A stretch of 64,000 nucleotides of DNA from Vishniacozyma victoriae. Taxonomy: Eukaryota > Basidiomycota > Tremellomycetes > Tremellales > Bulleribasidiaceae. The stretch covers positions 248,001-312,000 of the forward strand of contig JADPYG010000091.1 in NCBI GenBank assembly GCA_017654735.1. Direction: 5' to 3'. This document shows positions 47,378 to 59,997 of this stretch, piece by piece. The translations under genes and the position numbers were made by a program. The notes below the pieces were generated by a model. That model searched no databases. It was not told where the DNA came from and worked only from the letters and a program-made list of their open reading frames with translations. Position 1 is the first letter of the stretch; the number at the start of each line of letters is the position of its first letter.

Positions 47378-48704
47378 ATGGCACCAACCCTCCCAGCTAA
47401 ATCACCTCGAATGTCACCCCATAAACTCCAACATGAACATCCGGTCATTCCGGTAACTCGACCACAACAGGAGATTATCATTGATCAACACCAGGAGAAT
47501 GGGGGGGAGGTTGTGGGGATCGTATATCATCCACTTGGGAAAGGTTCAAATTCGAATTCGGAGAGAAAAGAGAGGGAGAGGTTTAGGAATAATGAGGGAC
47601 CGGAAGAAGGGGCGGGATGGGGGCGACCTGATGCTAAAGGTCCCCATGGACTTGAGAAGGGATATACTAAGCAGGTCATAGTAGGACAAGGGGGAGGTCA
47701 AGGAGGAAGCCACGAAGAGAGAGGAGGAAATGAATTGGCTCGACAACCCCATCGAGATATCCAAGAAACAGGACCTTCACCACTCCCCCTCCCAGCTGCT
47801 TTTACTGCAAATCATCATCCATCCGCGAACCATCATCATTCCTCTCACCACCCTCAATCCCATGTGAACACGACAGAGGGACCTAGATTATTTATTCAAC
47901 CGCCTACTCCTGATGATCCATCACCTTCCCCTGCGTTACAATCTCGAAGTCTCAATACCCCGCCCAATAACACTGTGCAAGTCAACATCGGCTCCATGTC
48001 GCAGAACGAAGGTCTACACTCGAAGTTGAAAGTAGAAGGAGAAGGTCTTGTCAATGAGGGAGGAGGGATAATGAGTCGATTCAAAACTACTTTCCTCTCT
48101 AAAAATAAAGGTCCAATGTCTAAAACCTGGGCTCGGAAATCTTATCTAGATGAACTTGAAAGTATGGCTCCGACGTCACCTAGGGGCACCATCTCATTCT
48201 GCTTCGGCGCCTGTTAGTCCGGTGGCAGGACCTGGGGGGGATTTGGAAAGTGGTCGACAAGGGATGAGGAGGATCACGTTAGTTCCTTTTTTCTCTCCCT
48301 TCCTCGCTGTCTTCTCCATATCTCTCCAAATAAACGGGTGATGCGAAGTGATGCCGGATCAGATATTTTGATAGCAGGGAAATGTGTAGATGAGAGTAGT
48401 GACTGATATCCAGAAGGGATCAGAGGGAATTACCAAGGGCTAGATCGGTTTACGCGAGTCCAATCGCATTAGCTCAGTTCAAGTAGGTCCCCTCCCCCTC
48501 CCCTTCCCCTCTCCCTCCCTCTCTCCATGCTCATCTACTACCATCTCCTCCTCTTCTTATACCTTCTCTCTCTCTACTGTCCAGCCTTTCTTCCCATCCC
48601 TATCTACATGCGCTAGCTCCCTCTCTCATGTTATGGAAATGCTGATAAGTAGGGCTCTACCTCCTATGAATCCCCAGGGAGAGGCGATGGTAGCTCCGAG
48701 ATAA
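47378..48704 (+). CDS. Hypothetical disordered protein (gene model uncertain)
   Basis: The ATG in ACAAGATGG context opens a frame rich in Gly, Glu, His, Pro and Asn (EVVGIVYHPLGKGSNSNSER, ANHHPSANHHHSSHH). It carries SMSQNEGLHSKLKVEGEGL and SRFKTTFLSKNKG near residue 230. After residue 260 the frame stops at 48217, but a second frame continues as APSHSASAPVSPVAGPGGDL. That frame joins through introns 48278-48416 and 48483-48652 to end at TAA 48704 with KALPPMNPQGEAMVAPR. The switch needs removal of 3n+1 bases. A 22-nt GT-AG segment (48162-48183), a 52-nt one with a weak donor (48111-48162) or a one-base error would each do. I do not recognise a family; no membrane segment is seen. Confidence 0.5.
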
Positions 48705-49053
48705 TTACCGGAATAGACACCTAGGGAGACCCGAGGCACGAAGGACGATATTCATGAGAGAAGACACATGCTGGATTTTGGGGTTGGAGTTGACATGTTA
48801 GACTGGATTTGGTTTTCGGATGGAGAGGAGAATAAACGAATATTAGCTATGGACAAATGCATGTTGTAACAGACCTGACAAATATCATTCGGATACTTGT
48901 TCATTCGACAGAATGGTATAAATCAGTTTACGAGATACAGACAGCAATGCATCGTCATGTACATATATGACTCTTAATACACTACCAACAGTATTATATA
49001 CATTTGAATAGATCGTTCCTTTGATCCAAGATCTAACAAGACCGGGATCAGGA
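48705..49053. other. Convergent 3' intergenic region
   Basis: No gene is seen; AT-rich 3' UTR-like sequence between two convergent stops. Confidence 0.5.
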
Positions 49054-51076
49054 TCACAACCAAGCAGGTTTCAATTCTTCCTTCTGCGCCTTTGATTCAG
49101 GACCTGGGGTTGGAGATTTCGTATCGCTCTCGAGGGGGATTTGGTCTTGGATATTGGCCATTAATTCTGATGCTGCTTTTTGGGATCCGAGCTGGCTGTC
49201 AGCGAGCGTCCGAGCGGGGCGGATGTGTAAAGGAGGAGAGGAGGATAGGAGTGCGGCGAGCGGCGGGAGACGTTGGGCGAATTGTGACTTGTACTCAGGA
49301 AGAGGGAGGATGAAATCAAGAGATATGAGGATGGAAAGAAGAAAAGGAGAGAGGAGAACATACCCTAAACGTAACTAGCCGCCTTTCGCCATCTTCAAAT
49401 ACGGTCGATCTAACGTGTTTCCCATCTTCAATCAAAGTCATGCCGACATATAAAGAGACATTGAGCATCAATCTCAATACTCCTTCGGCTCGCATTACTG
49501 ATTATCAGCTTGACATCTCAGGAGCGATATTGATGGACAGGAAAGATCACTTCTCCGCTTGTCATGCCAGCTCCAAAGAAAAGGGCAGTCAGGAGGGGAG
49601 GGATGTAGAGGTCTGGAGTCGAGGAGATTAAGAAGACGTACCAAGCCTTGGAGATTTCCCATCTGCAGATCTCACATTCAATTTCAATGCTCCCACACCC
49701 CTCTCTTTCCATCCTCCATCTGCTTGCATGACATATAATTTCGCTCGGCATTGATAGACTGTTTCTTCCCCTTCTTCTCCCGTGTGAACTATCATTAGCG
49801 CCGATCACGAATATCCTTGAAGATTGAGGCGAAGGAGGGATGTTTGAGAGAAATATCAAGAGGGATTTGGCATTGAGGAAGAAGGGGAGACATACCATCC
49901 TTTTCTGTCATTTGAACTTTCTCATTATCATCCCCTTCATCCGCTTTAGACTCTTTCAAGATATCACCAAAAGTATTTCCACTCTTTTCTGGTTTCTCGG
50001 TAGTGGTTGCATCGACCTCCTTTTTCTCCTCCTTATCAACAGGAGTAGCAGTGGCGTCGGTCGAAGCGAAAGCGGGTGGTTTCCTCGCAAAAGGCGATGA
50101 GGTTGACGAGTAATTTCCAAATGCTGAGCCTGTAGAGAGGGGTTTGGAAGTTGATGCGAATGGGGATGCAGAGGAGGTAGATGCGAATGGAGAGGCTGAA
50201 GATGAAAATGCTCCGAATGTAGATTGGGGTTTCTTGGTTGGTACCACTGGAGCGGGTGCTGCTGGTTTCTCAGTTTCAGGTGGTGGCTGCACATCAGTTC
50301 ATGATCCCAAACGAGACGAGTCAAGGACATACCGATGGCGTCTCCTTAATCCTCTTTGGAGAGAGTGGTTCGAGGATACTACTTTCGTTCCTATCCAATG
50401 ATTTCCTTTTTAAATCTTTCCCTCCCTCCTCATCACCATGCTCAACTCTCTTCTCCCCCACCTCCTCCTTGCCCTTGACAGGAGAAGTAGCTACATCCTC
50501 CCTCTCCTTCTGGTCGGGTTTCGGCTGACCTTCTTTCCAAGTCATTTCCTGCACCTTTCTCCTGACTTCCCCGACGTTATTCGTTTCCTTCTCTTTTGAA
50601 GATATATCTCGAGTAGGTAATTCCCCCTTCTGTTCAGGGGATTGATCAACGTCTACTCCTTGATCTTGATCCTGATCTTGGTCGGGTGATGGGTCTGGGG
50701 ACGGATCTTGATCTTGATCTTGATCTTGTTCGGTGGTACTTGCTAATCGATTCTTTTTAGTTGCTAATGGTGTAGAAATTGGATTTGGGGTTGGTTCCTA
50801 TATATCAATGTTTATTCTTGGGTCCATTGTGATTGAAGGAATGGTGATTTTCGCGTGTTTCAGGCTGGGAACAATAGACATGGAAGGGGGCACTTACGAG
50901 TGAAGCTTCCCTCGTTCTCTTTGTTCCTGTGTGTTCTGTTCATTAGATCGAATCAATCGATGATTGAGGCGAGGGGACTGACCTCTGACATGGTTCAAAG
51001 CGGGGGCAGGGTCATCACTGCCCTTGTCTTGAGCTCTGGTCGTTACACCACTACCACTATCCTTTGCGGGTGGCAT
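49054..51076 (-). CDS. Ran-binding protein, RanBP3/Yrb2/Hba1-like
   Basis: Nuclear Ran-binding cofactor of export. Seven exons (51076-50983, 50926-50898, 50797-50333, 50286-49896, 49788-49642, 49497-49364, 49191-49054) give 465 residues. The N terminus is charged and includes a DQDQDQDQ run from a GATCTT-type DNA repeat. The middle has phenylalanine repeats (STFGAF, SPFAST twice, GSAFGNY, SPFARK), as in nuclear pore-interacting proteins. The C-terminal Ran-binding domain reads VHTGEEGEETVYQCRAKLYV, WKERGVGALKLNV, RLVMRAEGVLRLMLNVSLY and LGSQKAASELMANI, matching the RanBD strand order. The last acceptor must be GCCAG (after 49192) to keep the domain in frame. Nup2/Nup50-like is an alternative name. 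Confidence 0.88.
50640..50735. repeat. TGATCT hexamer-like tandem repeat in coding sequence
   Basis: Two runs of a GATCTT/GATCCT unit separated by about 30 bases encode repeated Asp-Gln in the RanBP3-like protein. Such tracts vary in length by slippage. Confidence 0.65.
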
Positions 51077-51316
51077 GTTTATTGTAAATCTCTCGGTGAT
51101 GATGAAGCTCTCTCGGTATAGATGCGTTATCGGTATCTCTATCAAGAGGTAGTAGACTGTATTATATAATCCAAACAGACCAGTAGACATCCCTACCCTA
51201 CACCCCCTTGCTACCGTCACGCTTAACCATATTTGATTCCGTCAATTCATCACCCCCTCACTCTCACTCATCCGGTCCGATTCATCCACACTCTCCTATA
51301 CTATACATCATACAAG

Positions 51317-52473
51317 ATGGGATACTACTTGACATACTCTCTTGCTTCTACTACATCTATAGCTATAGTAGTAGGGCTCTACCTCCTCTTCACAGGTCAG
51401 CACTTGTTTCCTCCATTTCGGCTGGACACAGCTGACAATTAGGACAAGGAGAGAGTTTCAATGTTGGACGATTCCTAGCCGAGACTTCACCTTATGCTTG
51501 GGCATTACTCGGTATTGGACTCTGCATTGGTCTAAGTGTAGCTGGTGCTGGATGGTGAGTCAAGCCGAGCAAAGCGAGAGTTCAGTCTTGGGGAGGAGAT
51601 TGGATCTTGCTCGAGTTAAGTGGAGGGATACTGATGGTAGGGGTATCTTCATCACTGGCGCTTCGATCCTAGGAGGTGGTGTCCGAGCACCTAGAATTAG
51701 GACAAAGAACTTGATCTCGTACGTCGCCCCATGTTCAACCTCGCGTTCAATTTAGTAAGGAAAGGGCTGACGGGTAGTATCATTTTCTGTGAAGTAGTAG
51801 CTATCTACGGTACGACAACGTCACGAAGTAGGAAACTAAGATGTTGACTAATGGTTAGGTGTTATCATGGCTATTGTCTTCTCTGCCAAGATTGCCGATT
51901 CAACCAATGAATACACGATCAGTAACTATTATACCGGTATGTCCAATCCCCCACCCTCCCCTGCCTCCCCCTGAACCTCCTGCTGTTTGTCACCTGGATT
52001 CTTTGCCGCTCTCTCGATGTCCGCTGTAATAGCAGCTCTCTGTATCTTCAGCTGATAGGCAGGCTACTCGTTGTTCTGGGGAGGATTAACCGTAGGACTC
52101 TGTAACCTGCTTTGTGGAGTGTCGGTAGGGATCACAGGTTCCACTGCTGCATTGGCAGATGCTGCGGATCCACAATTATTCGTCAAGATCCTGATTGTTG
52201 AAGTAAGTCTACTGGCGAGAGAACGTGTCCAGCTCCACAATACTACATGTGGTAGTGGAATACTGGAAACGAAGAGTAGAAATGGAACTGATGATAGATT
52301 TTCGGATCGGTACTTGGTCTTTTTGGATTAATTGGTATGTCCCCCCACATACCTGAATTTGAATGATGCTGACAATCCAGTCGGTCTACTTGTCGTGAGT
52401 CCCAGAGACCGCTTCGCGGTTCGCGTGCATTGGCTGACCGAGGCAGTCTCAAAAAGGCGAGGAATTTTCATAA
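51317..52473 (+). CDS. VMA16: V-type ATPase proteolipid subunit c''
   Basis: Proton-carrying membrane ring subunit of the vacuolar ATPase. Nine exons (introns 51396-51442, 51555-51640, 51719-51777, 51810-51858, 51937-52062, 52203-52297, 52335-52380, 52395-52446) give 198 residues, near the usual 213. Hydrophobic helices are evident. The signature [20 protein letters not shown] and the helix [18 protein letters not shown] carry the essential Glu; [20 protein letters not shown] carries the second. The last coding exon is only 27 nt and ends SQKGEEFS, which fits known C termini better than reading through the final intron. It shares a 240-bp divergent promoter with the RanBP3-like gene. Confidence 0.94.
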
Positions 52474-52650
52474 TCTGGAATCTTAACCCAGATATGTTTA
52501 TTCATTTGAATTCGATCATCTAAGAATGCATGATATGTCGTTAGCATGCGCTGGTCTAATTCCTATTGTACAACTACAATCAAGTCCCAAGTCTGACTGC
52601 CCCTCTCTTTCTTTGACTTCTTTGCTCTTACCCTGACTCGGATGACCAGG

Positions 52651-53540
52651 TCATAGGCTTCGCTTGGCACATGCCCTCACTCTGGCATCGAATGCTGGGG
52701 ATCGTATTGGTGTGTTGACAGTGTGGAAAGGGTTCAGAGATGCCTGGCATTAGCGTTCGTCCACGGGCTTCAGTAAGACTGATGGGCTAGCGTCCGACAA
52801 AGGCTCAACAAGGACGGGCGATAAGAAAACGGAGCAGTGGAAGAGGAGAATTGAGGGAGACAAGGCACAGGGACATACCTTGACATATAATTCCCAGAGG
52901 TCTAGGAAGAAAGTCCGGATCCCATCATCATTCTTTTGATCGTGGAGTAGAACGAATTTTACTGTTTGTCAGCTTCGACTTTAGATTGAATCATTCCATC
53001 GCGAATCCCAAATGGTCTTCCTCGTGTTACTGTTGTCTGGACCGAGAGAAGATGAGGTGGTTCTAGGGGAAGGGACATACCGCTGGTAGCTATAAATGCG
53101 AATGCCGTATATTGATTATGACGATCCACGCTTTTCAGATATCTATCATCAGCACACCTTCATACATAGCACCTTCAATCTTGATCCCGTATGACAGCAA
53201 GAAGGAGCAACTGGGAGTAGGAGAAGAAGAGATAAAGAGTAGGACGAGGAAGGACATACAAATTCCCAGTACCCTCCAATAATTCATCCACCGAATCCAA
53301 ACTCGCAAAAGCAATCATCTGAGCTAAATGCCTTTCAATCCCAGGTCCATGCGTATTAACCCCTTGTCCTTGTACTGGCGGTTTCTCTTCATTCAGATCC
53401 CCTCCTGAGGGAGTAGTGAATGATGACCATGATGGGAATCCGTTTGATGTAGGAGTAGATGAAGAGGTTGATTGGGATTGAAATTGGATTTCGTAAAGTG
53501 GGATATCTAGTGGTGAGACTATTGCTAGGTAGTATGACAT
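52651..53540 (-). CDS. TRS20: TRAPP complex subunit 2 (sedlin, Trs20)
   Basis: Subunit of the TRAPP tethering complex acting on Ypt1/Rab1 in ER-Golgi transport. Four exons (53540-53260, 53142-53081, 52961-52879, 52743-52651) give 172 residues, slightly longer than sedlin's 140 because of a Ser/Thr/Gly-rich insert after FQSQ. The N terminus SYYLAIVSPLDIPLYEIQF, the middle SLDSVDELL and NLYLKSVDRHNQYTAFAFI, then KFVLLHDQKNDDGIRTFF and the final LNPFHTVNTPIRSPAFDARV all follow the family order. No cofactors are expected. It is divergent from ORT1 across 215 bp. Confidence 0.94.
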
Positions 53541-53755
53541 CTTGTCGTTGGTTCGTCTTTGTTGCTTGGTCGAAGAGTCGAACAGTCGAAGACGAGTGGA
53601 AGAGGACGGAGATGGACGTGACTTGAGAAGTTATAGTCTTTGTGCCTGAATCAATCTTGCTTCTGTACTATCTACAATCTACTATCTACTATCTATACTC
53701 TTTACATTTCCTCACACTTCATACATCAAAGCGGGACTAGAAACTTCAAGACAAG

Positions 53756-55284
53756 ATGGGTGGAGATACAGGATTAGCGGATATGACTTTTGGTTCTGTA
53801 AGCCCCTTTTCTGTTTACAGGAAATCGCTAATGATAGATGGCTGGGATGGTTGCTAAAATATTTGAACATCCATTTGATCTAGGTTCGTACTTTTCCTCC
53901 TTATCAACTTATCAAAGTGATCAACTCCTCCCCGTCATTCTCCATTTTGTGATGAGACTGTGAGCGACAAAGAGGAAAATGGAGACAAAAGACAAGCGGA
54001 ACGCTGATAATCAGTCAAGGTTAGATTGCAATCACAACCTACCGACCGACCATTATCATTCACAGGTCCATTCGATTGTTTCAGTCAGACATTCAAGAAA
54101 GAGGGTGTGAGGGGTTTGTACAGGGTACGTCATCTCCACTACATCCCCTCAACTCTGTCTGTGGAAGTTTCATTCGACAAGAGAATATCAAGAAACGTGA
54201 TTCATTCGCTGATGAAGTAGGGAATATCAGCACCTATAATAGGAGCAGCAGCGGAGAACGCTTCTTTATTCATGGTCTATGGGAAATGTCAAGAAGCGAT
54301 TACGCATTTTAAACCAACCTCACCGGATGTTGGGGTAGGTGGGAAGTTGGGGATTGGGGAATTAATGTTGGCTGGTGCCGGGGCTGGGGCTGTTACCAGT
54401 TTCGTCCTGTACGTTTCCTTTCCTTCCTCTCATCTTCTTTCCCCCCGTTTTGTCTTGCCCTTTGTCTTTCTCTCTCTCCGATTCCCGAGATGGTCCACTC
54501 CATTTGCTCTCTCGTCCCCTTAGCTTAATACTCCCATTGCACTGCTTGATCATGATATCAACAGCGGCTGATATTCAGAACACCAATCGAATTGATCAAA
54601 TGTAGGATGCAAGTCCAAATGTTGACACGCGAAGGATCCCTCACCGCCACACCGGCACCTTCTTCTTCCACACCTCCAACAACATCAACATCCACACCAT
54701 CAAGACCATTCTCAACTTCCTCGATCCTCCGTCAAACCCCAACTCCTGCAGCAACAAGGATGGCACCTCCAATGGGCCCATTCGCATTGATATCCGATAC
54801 ACTCCGTCGGCAAGGTCTTAAAGGTCTATGGCTAGGTCAAACCGGTACATTACTCCGCGAAACTGGAGGTTCAGCAGCATGGTTCGGAGCCTACGAAACT
54901 TCCACCCGATTCTTTATTCGTACTTATAATTACAAATCAAAATCGGAACTAGCAGCATGGCAATTAATGTCTTCCGGCGCATTAGCTGGGGTATCATACA
55001 ACGTCATCCTCTTCCCTGCCGACTCTATCAAGAGCAACATGCAGACTTTTGCTGAATTAAACCCGGGCGTTAAACAGAGTAGTTTTGTTGGGACTGGGAA
55101 GGAAATCTTCAGGACGAGGGGGTTGAGAGGTTTGTATGCTGGTTGTGGACTTACTTGTCTAAGGAGTGGACCTAGTAGTGCCATGATCTTTTTCTTGTTT
55201 CAAAGGTTGGAACAGAATTTCGGATATATCTTTGGGTTGGACGGTAGTGAAGTTAATGGGGACAGGTCTGAGAAGGTCGAGTAA
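53756..55284 (+). CDS. ORT1: Mitochondrial carrier, ornithine/arginine transporter type
   Basis: Inner-membrane antiporter linking mitochondrial ornithine synthesis to cytosolic arginine synthesis. Five exons (introns 53798-53837, 53884-54014, 54125-54220, 54409-54578) give 363 residues, longer than the usual 300 because of a Ser/Thr/Pro insert (about 40 residues) in the matrix loop of repeat two. The three carrier signatures are visible: HPFDLVKVRLQ (split by the second intron), TPIELIKCRMQ (split by the fourth) and FPADSIKSNMQT. The middle GISAPIIGAAAENASLF and RETGGSAAWFGAYE match ORT-type carriers. Substrate assignment is by family resemblance; a related basic-amino-acid or carnitine carrier is the main alternative. 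Confidence 0.87.
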
Positions 55285-55785
55285 GAGGGGTCTAGTCAAT
55301 GAAACATCAATCATCCCCGTTCAAAATTGTAAAAAAATCATGTCACTGCATAAATTAGAAAATCTTGTACATTAGAATACAAATATGTATACACCAAAGA
55401 TGCATACTTATGCAATTATGTATATGATTCTGTCTAAAGCTACATTTACATTTGTATACGAAAACAACGCTATTATAAGAAATCCAGATTGTCCTTGTGT
55501 AGCAGTAGCAAGAGCGTATTGAGACAGTGGTGGTGTTTTAGAATCGACAATATAGACATCTCTCTCTATTCATTGATAGTTGGTGATTGGACTGAGGCGC
55601 TGTAGACCCAGTCAGGTCGGTTTGGTGGGTACCGAAGCCGATTCGAGGATAGTAGCAGGGGCTTGTCCCGGATAACTTCGTATGTAGGTCGGTCTCGGTA
55701 AATCTCGATGCGAGTCTAAAGATCGATCCTTCGAGATCTGGCCCAGGTCAGATTTGACTTTCACCTCGCAATCCAAATTCACATC
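55285..55785. other. Convergent 3' intergenic region
   Basis: 501 bp between ORT1 and GPCR stops. The left half is AT-rich with several TATAC-type runs and fits 3' UTR. No gene is seen. Confidence 0.5.
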
Positions 55786-58334
55786 CTACATCCCATCCTT
55801 CTCACCCTCAATCTTTTTCCCATCCGAAGTAGCAACACTTCCCTTCCTACTATCATCAAACCCAGTAGTATCCAATTCCAATTCCTGCATAATACTAGGA
55901 TATCCCAATCGAGAGGGTACTCCCAATTGACTATCTTGTCCGTACCCTCCCTGTCGGGACTGTCGGGACTGAGTTTGTGATTGAGAATGAGTGGGATCAT
56001 TTTTCGATTTTTTAAATCCAGACATTGCTCTTATAGCTGAACCAATACCGGATGCTTGATTTCCACCGAATGAACCTCCTGTACGGGATTGACCAGGTGT
56101 CATGGCTCCTTTACGGAGTCTACGGCGAACTACTCTTTTGGTACTATTCATCAGCTGAGCCCCCGAGTGAAACGAGGAAAGAGACTTACTGCCATTCTAC
56201 TAATCCATAGATTACTGCATCTAGTACACCCTGGGCGAAAACAAACCATCTCGACATGGCACGTAAGACTGTTGGTGGTTGACCTGCGAAATCGTAGATG
56301 ACTCGAATTAGGGATATTGAGAATAACATTACGTACTGTCATTAGCGACCGACCGACCGAAGGGAGGTTCGTTGCTCATCGATAAATGGGATGGAATGGA
56401 TGAGGAATTATTTGATGGGATGGAGAAGACTTACACCTAGTGGGAACCACAACATCAACAATGCTGTTTTTCGATTGAGGTAGCTGGCCATAGACTCTGG
56501 GACTAATTCGTATTCGTCCCTAGATCCCCTTCGTTGTTGATCGACAGGTTCACTATCCTGAGCCAACATCCTCATTAAATCCATTTCACCATCACTCTCT
56601 TCCTCCTCATCTTCTTCCTCTTCTCGAGAACGTCGATCTTCTTCATCCCCCCCTCTATCTGATCGAGATCGAAGGAAATCTTCATTATCTATCTCCATAA
56701 CTGGACTAGCGAGTGGTGGAGCTGCTGATGGTCTTCGAGAGTTGACGTAATTCAATCCATTGCCTTGGTTCGAATTTAGGTGACTGTAATTTGTCGAAGA
56801 AGTGTTGGAAGCGGTAGTCATCATGGATGTTTTCCTAGTCCTCTCTTTATCCGTATGTCGATCGCTCACCAACGTAGTCTCGCTGGAAGGTTGTCTAGAT
56901 CGAGTCGTCTCTGTTCCATCCGATCCTCTAGTATTATGATGACTAATTGATCCTCTTGGAAAAGGCATCGGCATTGGAGTCTGTGGATTTGATCCTGTTG
57001 AATTCGCAGTCGAAGGCCTCTTTTTCGAAGTCATCCCTTTCCATCCACCAAACATTTCCGCTCTCGTTGATGCAGATGGTCCTCCATACCTCTGTCCATC
57101 GACCTGGAAGATTGGGAGTTCAATTCGTTCCCAAGGAGGGATCTCCGACATGGGTGAAACGGGTGCGGAGGGGGGTCTGTAGCTACTTTCGGGGAATTTG
57201 GTAGATGATAAACTAGAGTTGAAGACGGGTCTGTTGTCTCGACTAAATTCACTTGGCTTGGGGCTTTGATCAGGCTGGGCGATTGGGTTCGAATTGGCGA
57301 AATCGACTACTCCTACTCCTGTTCCTTCCCCATGTCCTCCGTTATTTCTAGTCCCAGTCCCTTCACCTTTTTCCACTGGGGAATCTTTTTCTCCACTGAA
57401 TTTTCGAAGGAAACCGGTAGCTTTCTTCTTGTAAGACGAATCATAACTCTGGCCAGTGGGCGAGTTGGAGTATGGCGACCTGATTTTATCGGGTCGTTTC
57501 AGGAATACGTATAATCGAGCGTATAGTAAAGTGATACAGATGAATACCATCGCCCTAGATATCAGCCTATGATGTTGTGAGAATGGGAGAGACTGACCTT
57601 GGGATGAATTGCATGAGCTCCCCATATAATCCTGCTGACTGGGCGTAATAACAGATTCCACCTGACGGCGTGAATCCATATACTGTTTGGGTAATTGTAG
57701 CAATGATGATAGCAAATACCCAGACCAATGCCCAGAGCCAGATCCAATGTTTCTCAAGCATGAGTGTCATGGTATGGAGTGGCTGTCATCAGCTCTGCCT
57801 CTATGAGATGGAGAGGGGACGTACGTGGATGAGGATAAGGTATGTTCCAACAGCAAGACATAATGTCCACACGTGTTCAGTCCATAATACCGTGATCAAC
57901 ATGAACCCAAGTCCATCACATGTTGCCGTACCCGCTGTGAGATGGTGTCCAGGGGTTATCTCCAACACATTCCCAATAAGTCCAACGATTCTATCATCAG
58001 TATCAGATCGTTTAACGAAGCGAAGATGGAAGCGAGATAGAAAAAACATAAACATACCCAAGGACCAAATCACTCAATACCAAAGCCTGGACCAACCTTG
58101 TCCTAGTCGTTGATGATCTGCCCCTATATTCCAACCAGGCCATAGAACATAGGATCATTAAAGCTCCAGCGATGGTGAGTGCCTATTTTTATGATTAGCT
58201 TTTATATCAGGCACAAAGGATGTTGTTGATCAACATACAAGTAGGACGATTGATGGGATCACGACCCAGTTTAGAGCTTCTACACGGGTCGCTTCTGGTG
58301 CTACCGCATGGATATTGATGTCAATCGATTCCAT
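55786..58334 (-). CDS. G protein-coupled receptor with long third cytoplasmic loop
   Basis: Seven-helix receptor. Seven exons (58334-58239, 58182-58058, 57990-57825, 57782-57598, 57554-56435, 56335-56190, 56143-55786) give 731 residues. Helices are visible: WVVIPSIVLL joined to ALTIAGALMILCSMAW (TM1), LVQALVLSDLVLGIVGLIG (TM2), VLWTEHVWTLCLAVGTYLIL (TM3), WIWLWALVWVFAIIIATI (TM4) and PRAMVFICITLLYARLYVF (TM5). A loop of about 330 residues rich in Ser, Gly and acidic residues follows, then ALLMLWFPLGYVMLFSISLI (TM6) and FVFAQGVLDAVIYGLVE (TM7), and a cytoplasmic Arg-rich tail. The layout resembles Git3/Gpr4-type and cAMP-receptor-like fungal GPCRs that feed the cAMP pathway. Ligand and class are not proven. 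Confidence 0.85.
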
Positions 58335-59364
58335 CCTGATTATTCGAGTCGTAACCTGGGAACAGGAAGCGTATGACTGGGATACGTGGACGCGAGATTG
58401 AATTAACGGGGTATCGAAGTTTGCTGGTGTATACACATGGTCTCAGGTTATTTGATTGTCGACAAAGTAATGATATCCACAATTCAAGTATACTATACTA
58501 CAGAAATGATAAGAAATAGTATATGCACAGAATAAACAAAGATAGAAGGGTCACTCGTGGCTCGTCCCAAGTTAGTCGTCGCTGAATATCGATTTTGTTC
58601 CTCTCGCTTCTTTTCCCTTGAACCCTTTTACCCTTTATAAAACCCTGGATATGTAAGCAACAGCGATCAGAGACAACAACTGGAACACCTTGGCACTAGT
58701 TCCAGCGGACCACGGTGCAGAAGGTTAATTAGGGCATAGTCATCGCGTGTTCACTTAATTAAGTTGGCCTAGCCAAGGTACAAAAGACACCCAATGCGGC
58801 CTCAAAACAAGCGACTATTAGTGGGACAAGTATTCTGGCTCACTAGGACAAGAATAGTCTGGGTATTGACGGAAGTGACGCCCGGCGCGCCAAGCCGGCC
58901 GAGTCAGTTGTTGGTCTGAAGGCGTTTGCATACATCCGTGTCCCGAAACATGAGGCTGGAGGCGTTCGGCAGTCGTGCTGATGCATGATAATTGGGGTTG
59001 CAGGTACGGGTATTTTTGTATATGTCTGTGTGTGTGATCGACAGAGAAGGACCACCGTCGTCATTCAGTAGGGATGTTACGGCACACTACACCCTGCGCT
59101 GCACCTCTTCCGGATCGGTGGGACAGGATGTTGCTTACATGAATAAGTGGTAAGCATGGGTGGATGCAATCAATCAACAGTTTAGAGATACGCTGCGAAT
59201 AGTCTGGCAGTTGGCCAGGGCCGAAAGCGCTATGACCCGTATCAAAGAGTAGATACCACATAAGAGGCCCATTATACAGTTGAATATAGGTGGTCGATGT
59301 AGCTGGATCGTAACGCATCGTAGACACAGCTAGCCTATAGCAAATCGCACTCTCGCGCCTAATT
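58335..59364. other. Intergenic region, no gene recognised
   Basis: About 1 kb. The left part should be the GPCR promoter. Short minus-strand open frames from 58843 to 59327 have no splice support or family match. A GC-rich patch (GGCGCGCCAAGCCGGCC) lies near 58882. Confidence 0.4.
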
Positions 59365-59982
59365 TTAGGATGTATTCACTATCTGCCTAGATAGAAGTAA
59401 CAAAGCCAGGAGCATGTCCGATGAGACAGACCCAGTCACCGCGACCAGCACAGAGGTCTCAATGTACTGGTACAACCTCGTAGAGCGGATCGTGTGCGCA
59501 GCGATCGCGAGGCGTACGAAAGGGTGTCGGGGTAGAGGAGTCGAGGATCTCAGAAAGGGAGTAGGCGGGTAGCGCGTTGCAAGTCGGACTTTGAGACTGT
59601 ATGAAGTTAGCATGAGATATTCGAATGAAGTCACTCACAGATCAAAGGCACCATCAAGGTCCTCTAATGTGAAAAACTGATTCGCTACGGGATCGGGATA
59701 TGGATCATGAGAAGACATTGTAAACAGCCCTTCGGACATCTCGCCTTTACTCCAATTCAAGGCCCAGGCTAACTGAGAAGTGCTGATGGGCCGTGGTATC
59801 TCATTGGGTGTTTCGACAAGAGCGGACCCGAACCGAATGCTTCTCACTGGTGTCGTAGAATGGTCCCCTCTCTGTGATTGAACCTGCAGCAGCCCCTTTC
59901 TAACATCCGCCAGTTCATTCTCGAGGGCGCGCAAACGGCAGAGCATCATACTTTTTGGAGATTGCGGGCAGCCCCTGGCATT
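59365..59982 (-). CDS. Possible fragment of a transcription-factor-like gene
   Basis: Two segments join in frame: 59982-about 59640, then an intron with donor GTGAGT and a TGCTAACTTCATACAG acceptor, then about 59579-59365. The product has CRLRALENELADVRKGLL, a coiled-coil stretch like those following Zn2Cys6 clusters, and later TPFLRSSTPLPRHPFVRLAI and VLVAVTGSVSSDMLLALLLL, a hydrophobic helix pattern. No zinc cluster is found upstream on this strand. The first in-frame ATG (59982) overlaps what looks like a splice acceptor (GCTGATGAATGCCAG). I think the N terminus is missing, so this may be a relic. I am not sure of the family. Confidence 0.35.
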
Positions 59983-59997
59983 CATCAGCTGATATGT

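Noticed and set aside
59061..59327. Short minus-strand open frame with FDTG
   Set aside because: FDTG recalls aspartic proteases, but no flanking protease motifs or splice structure support it.
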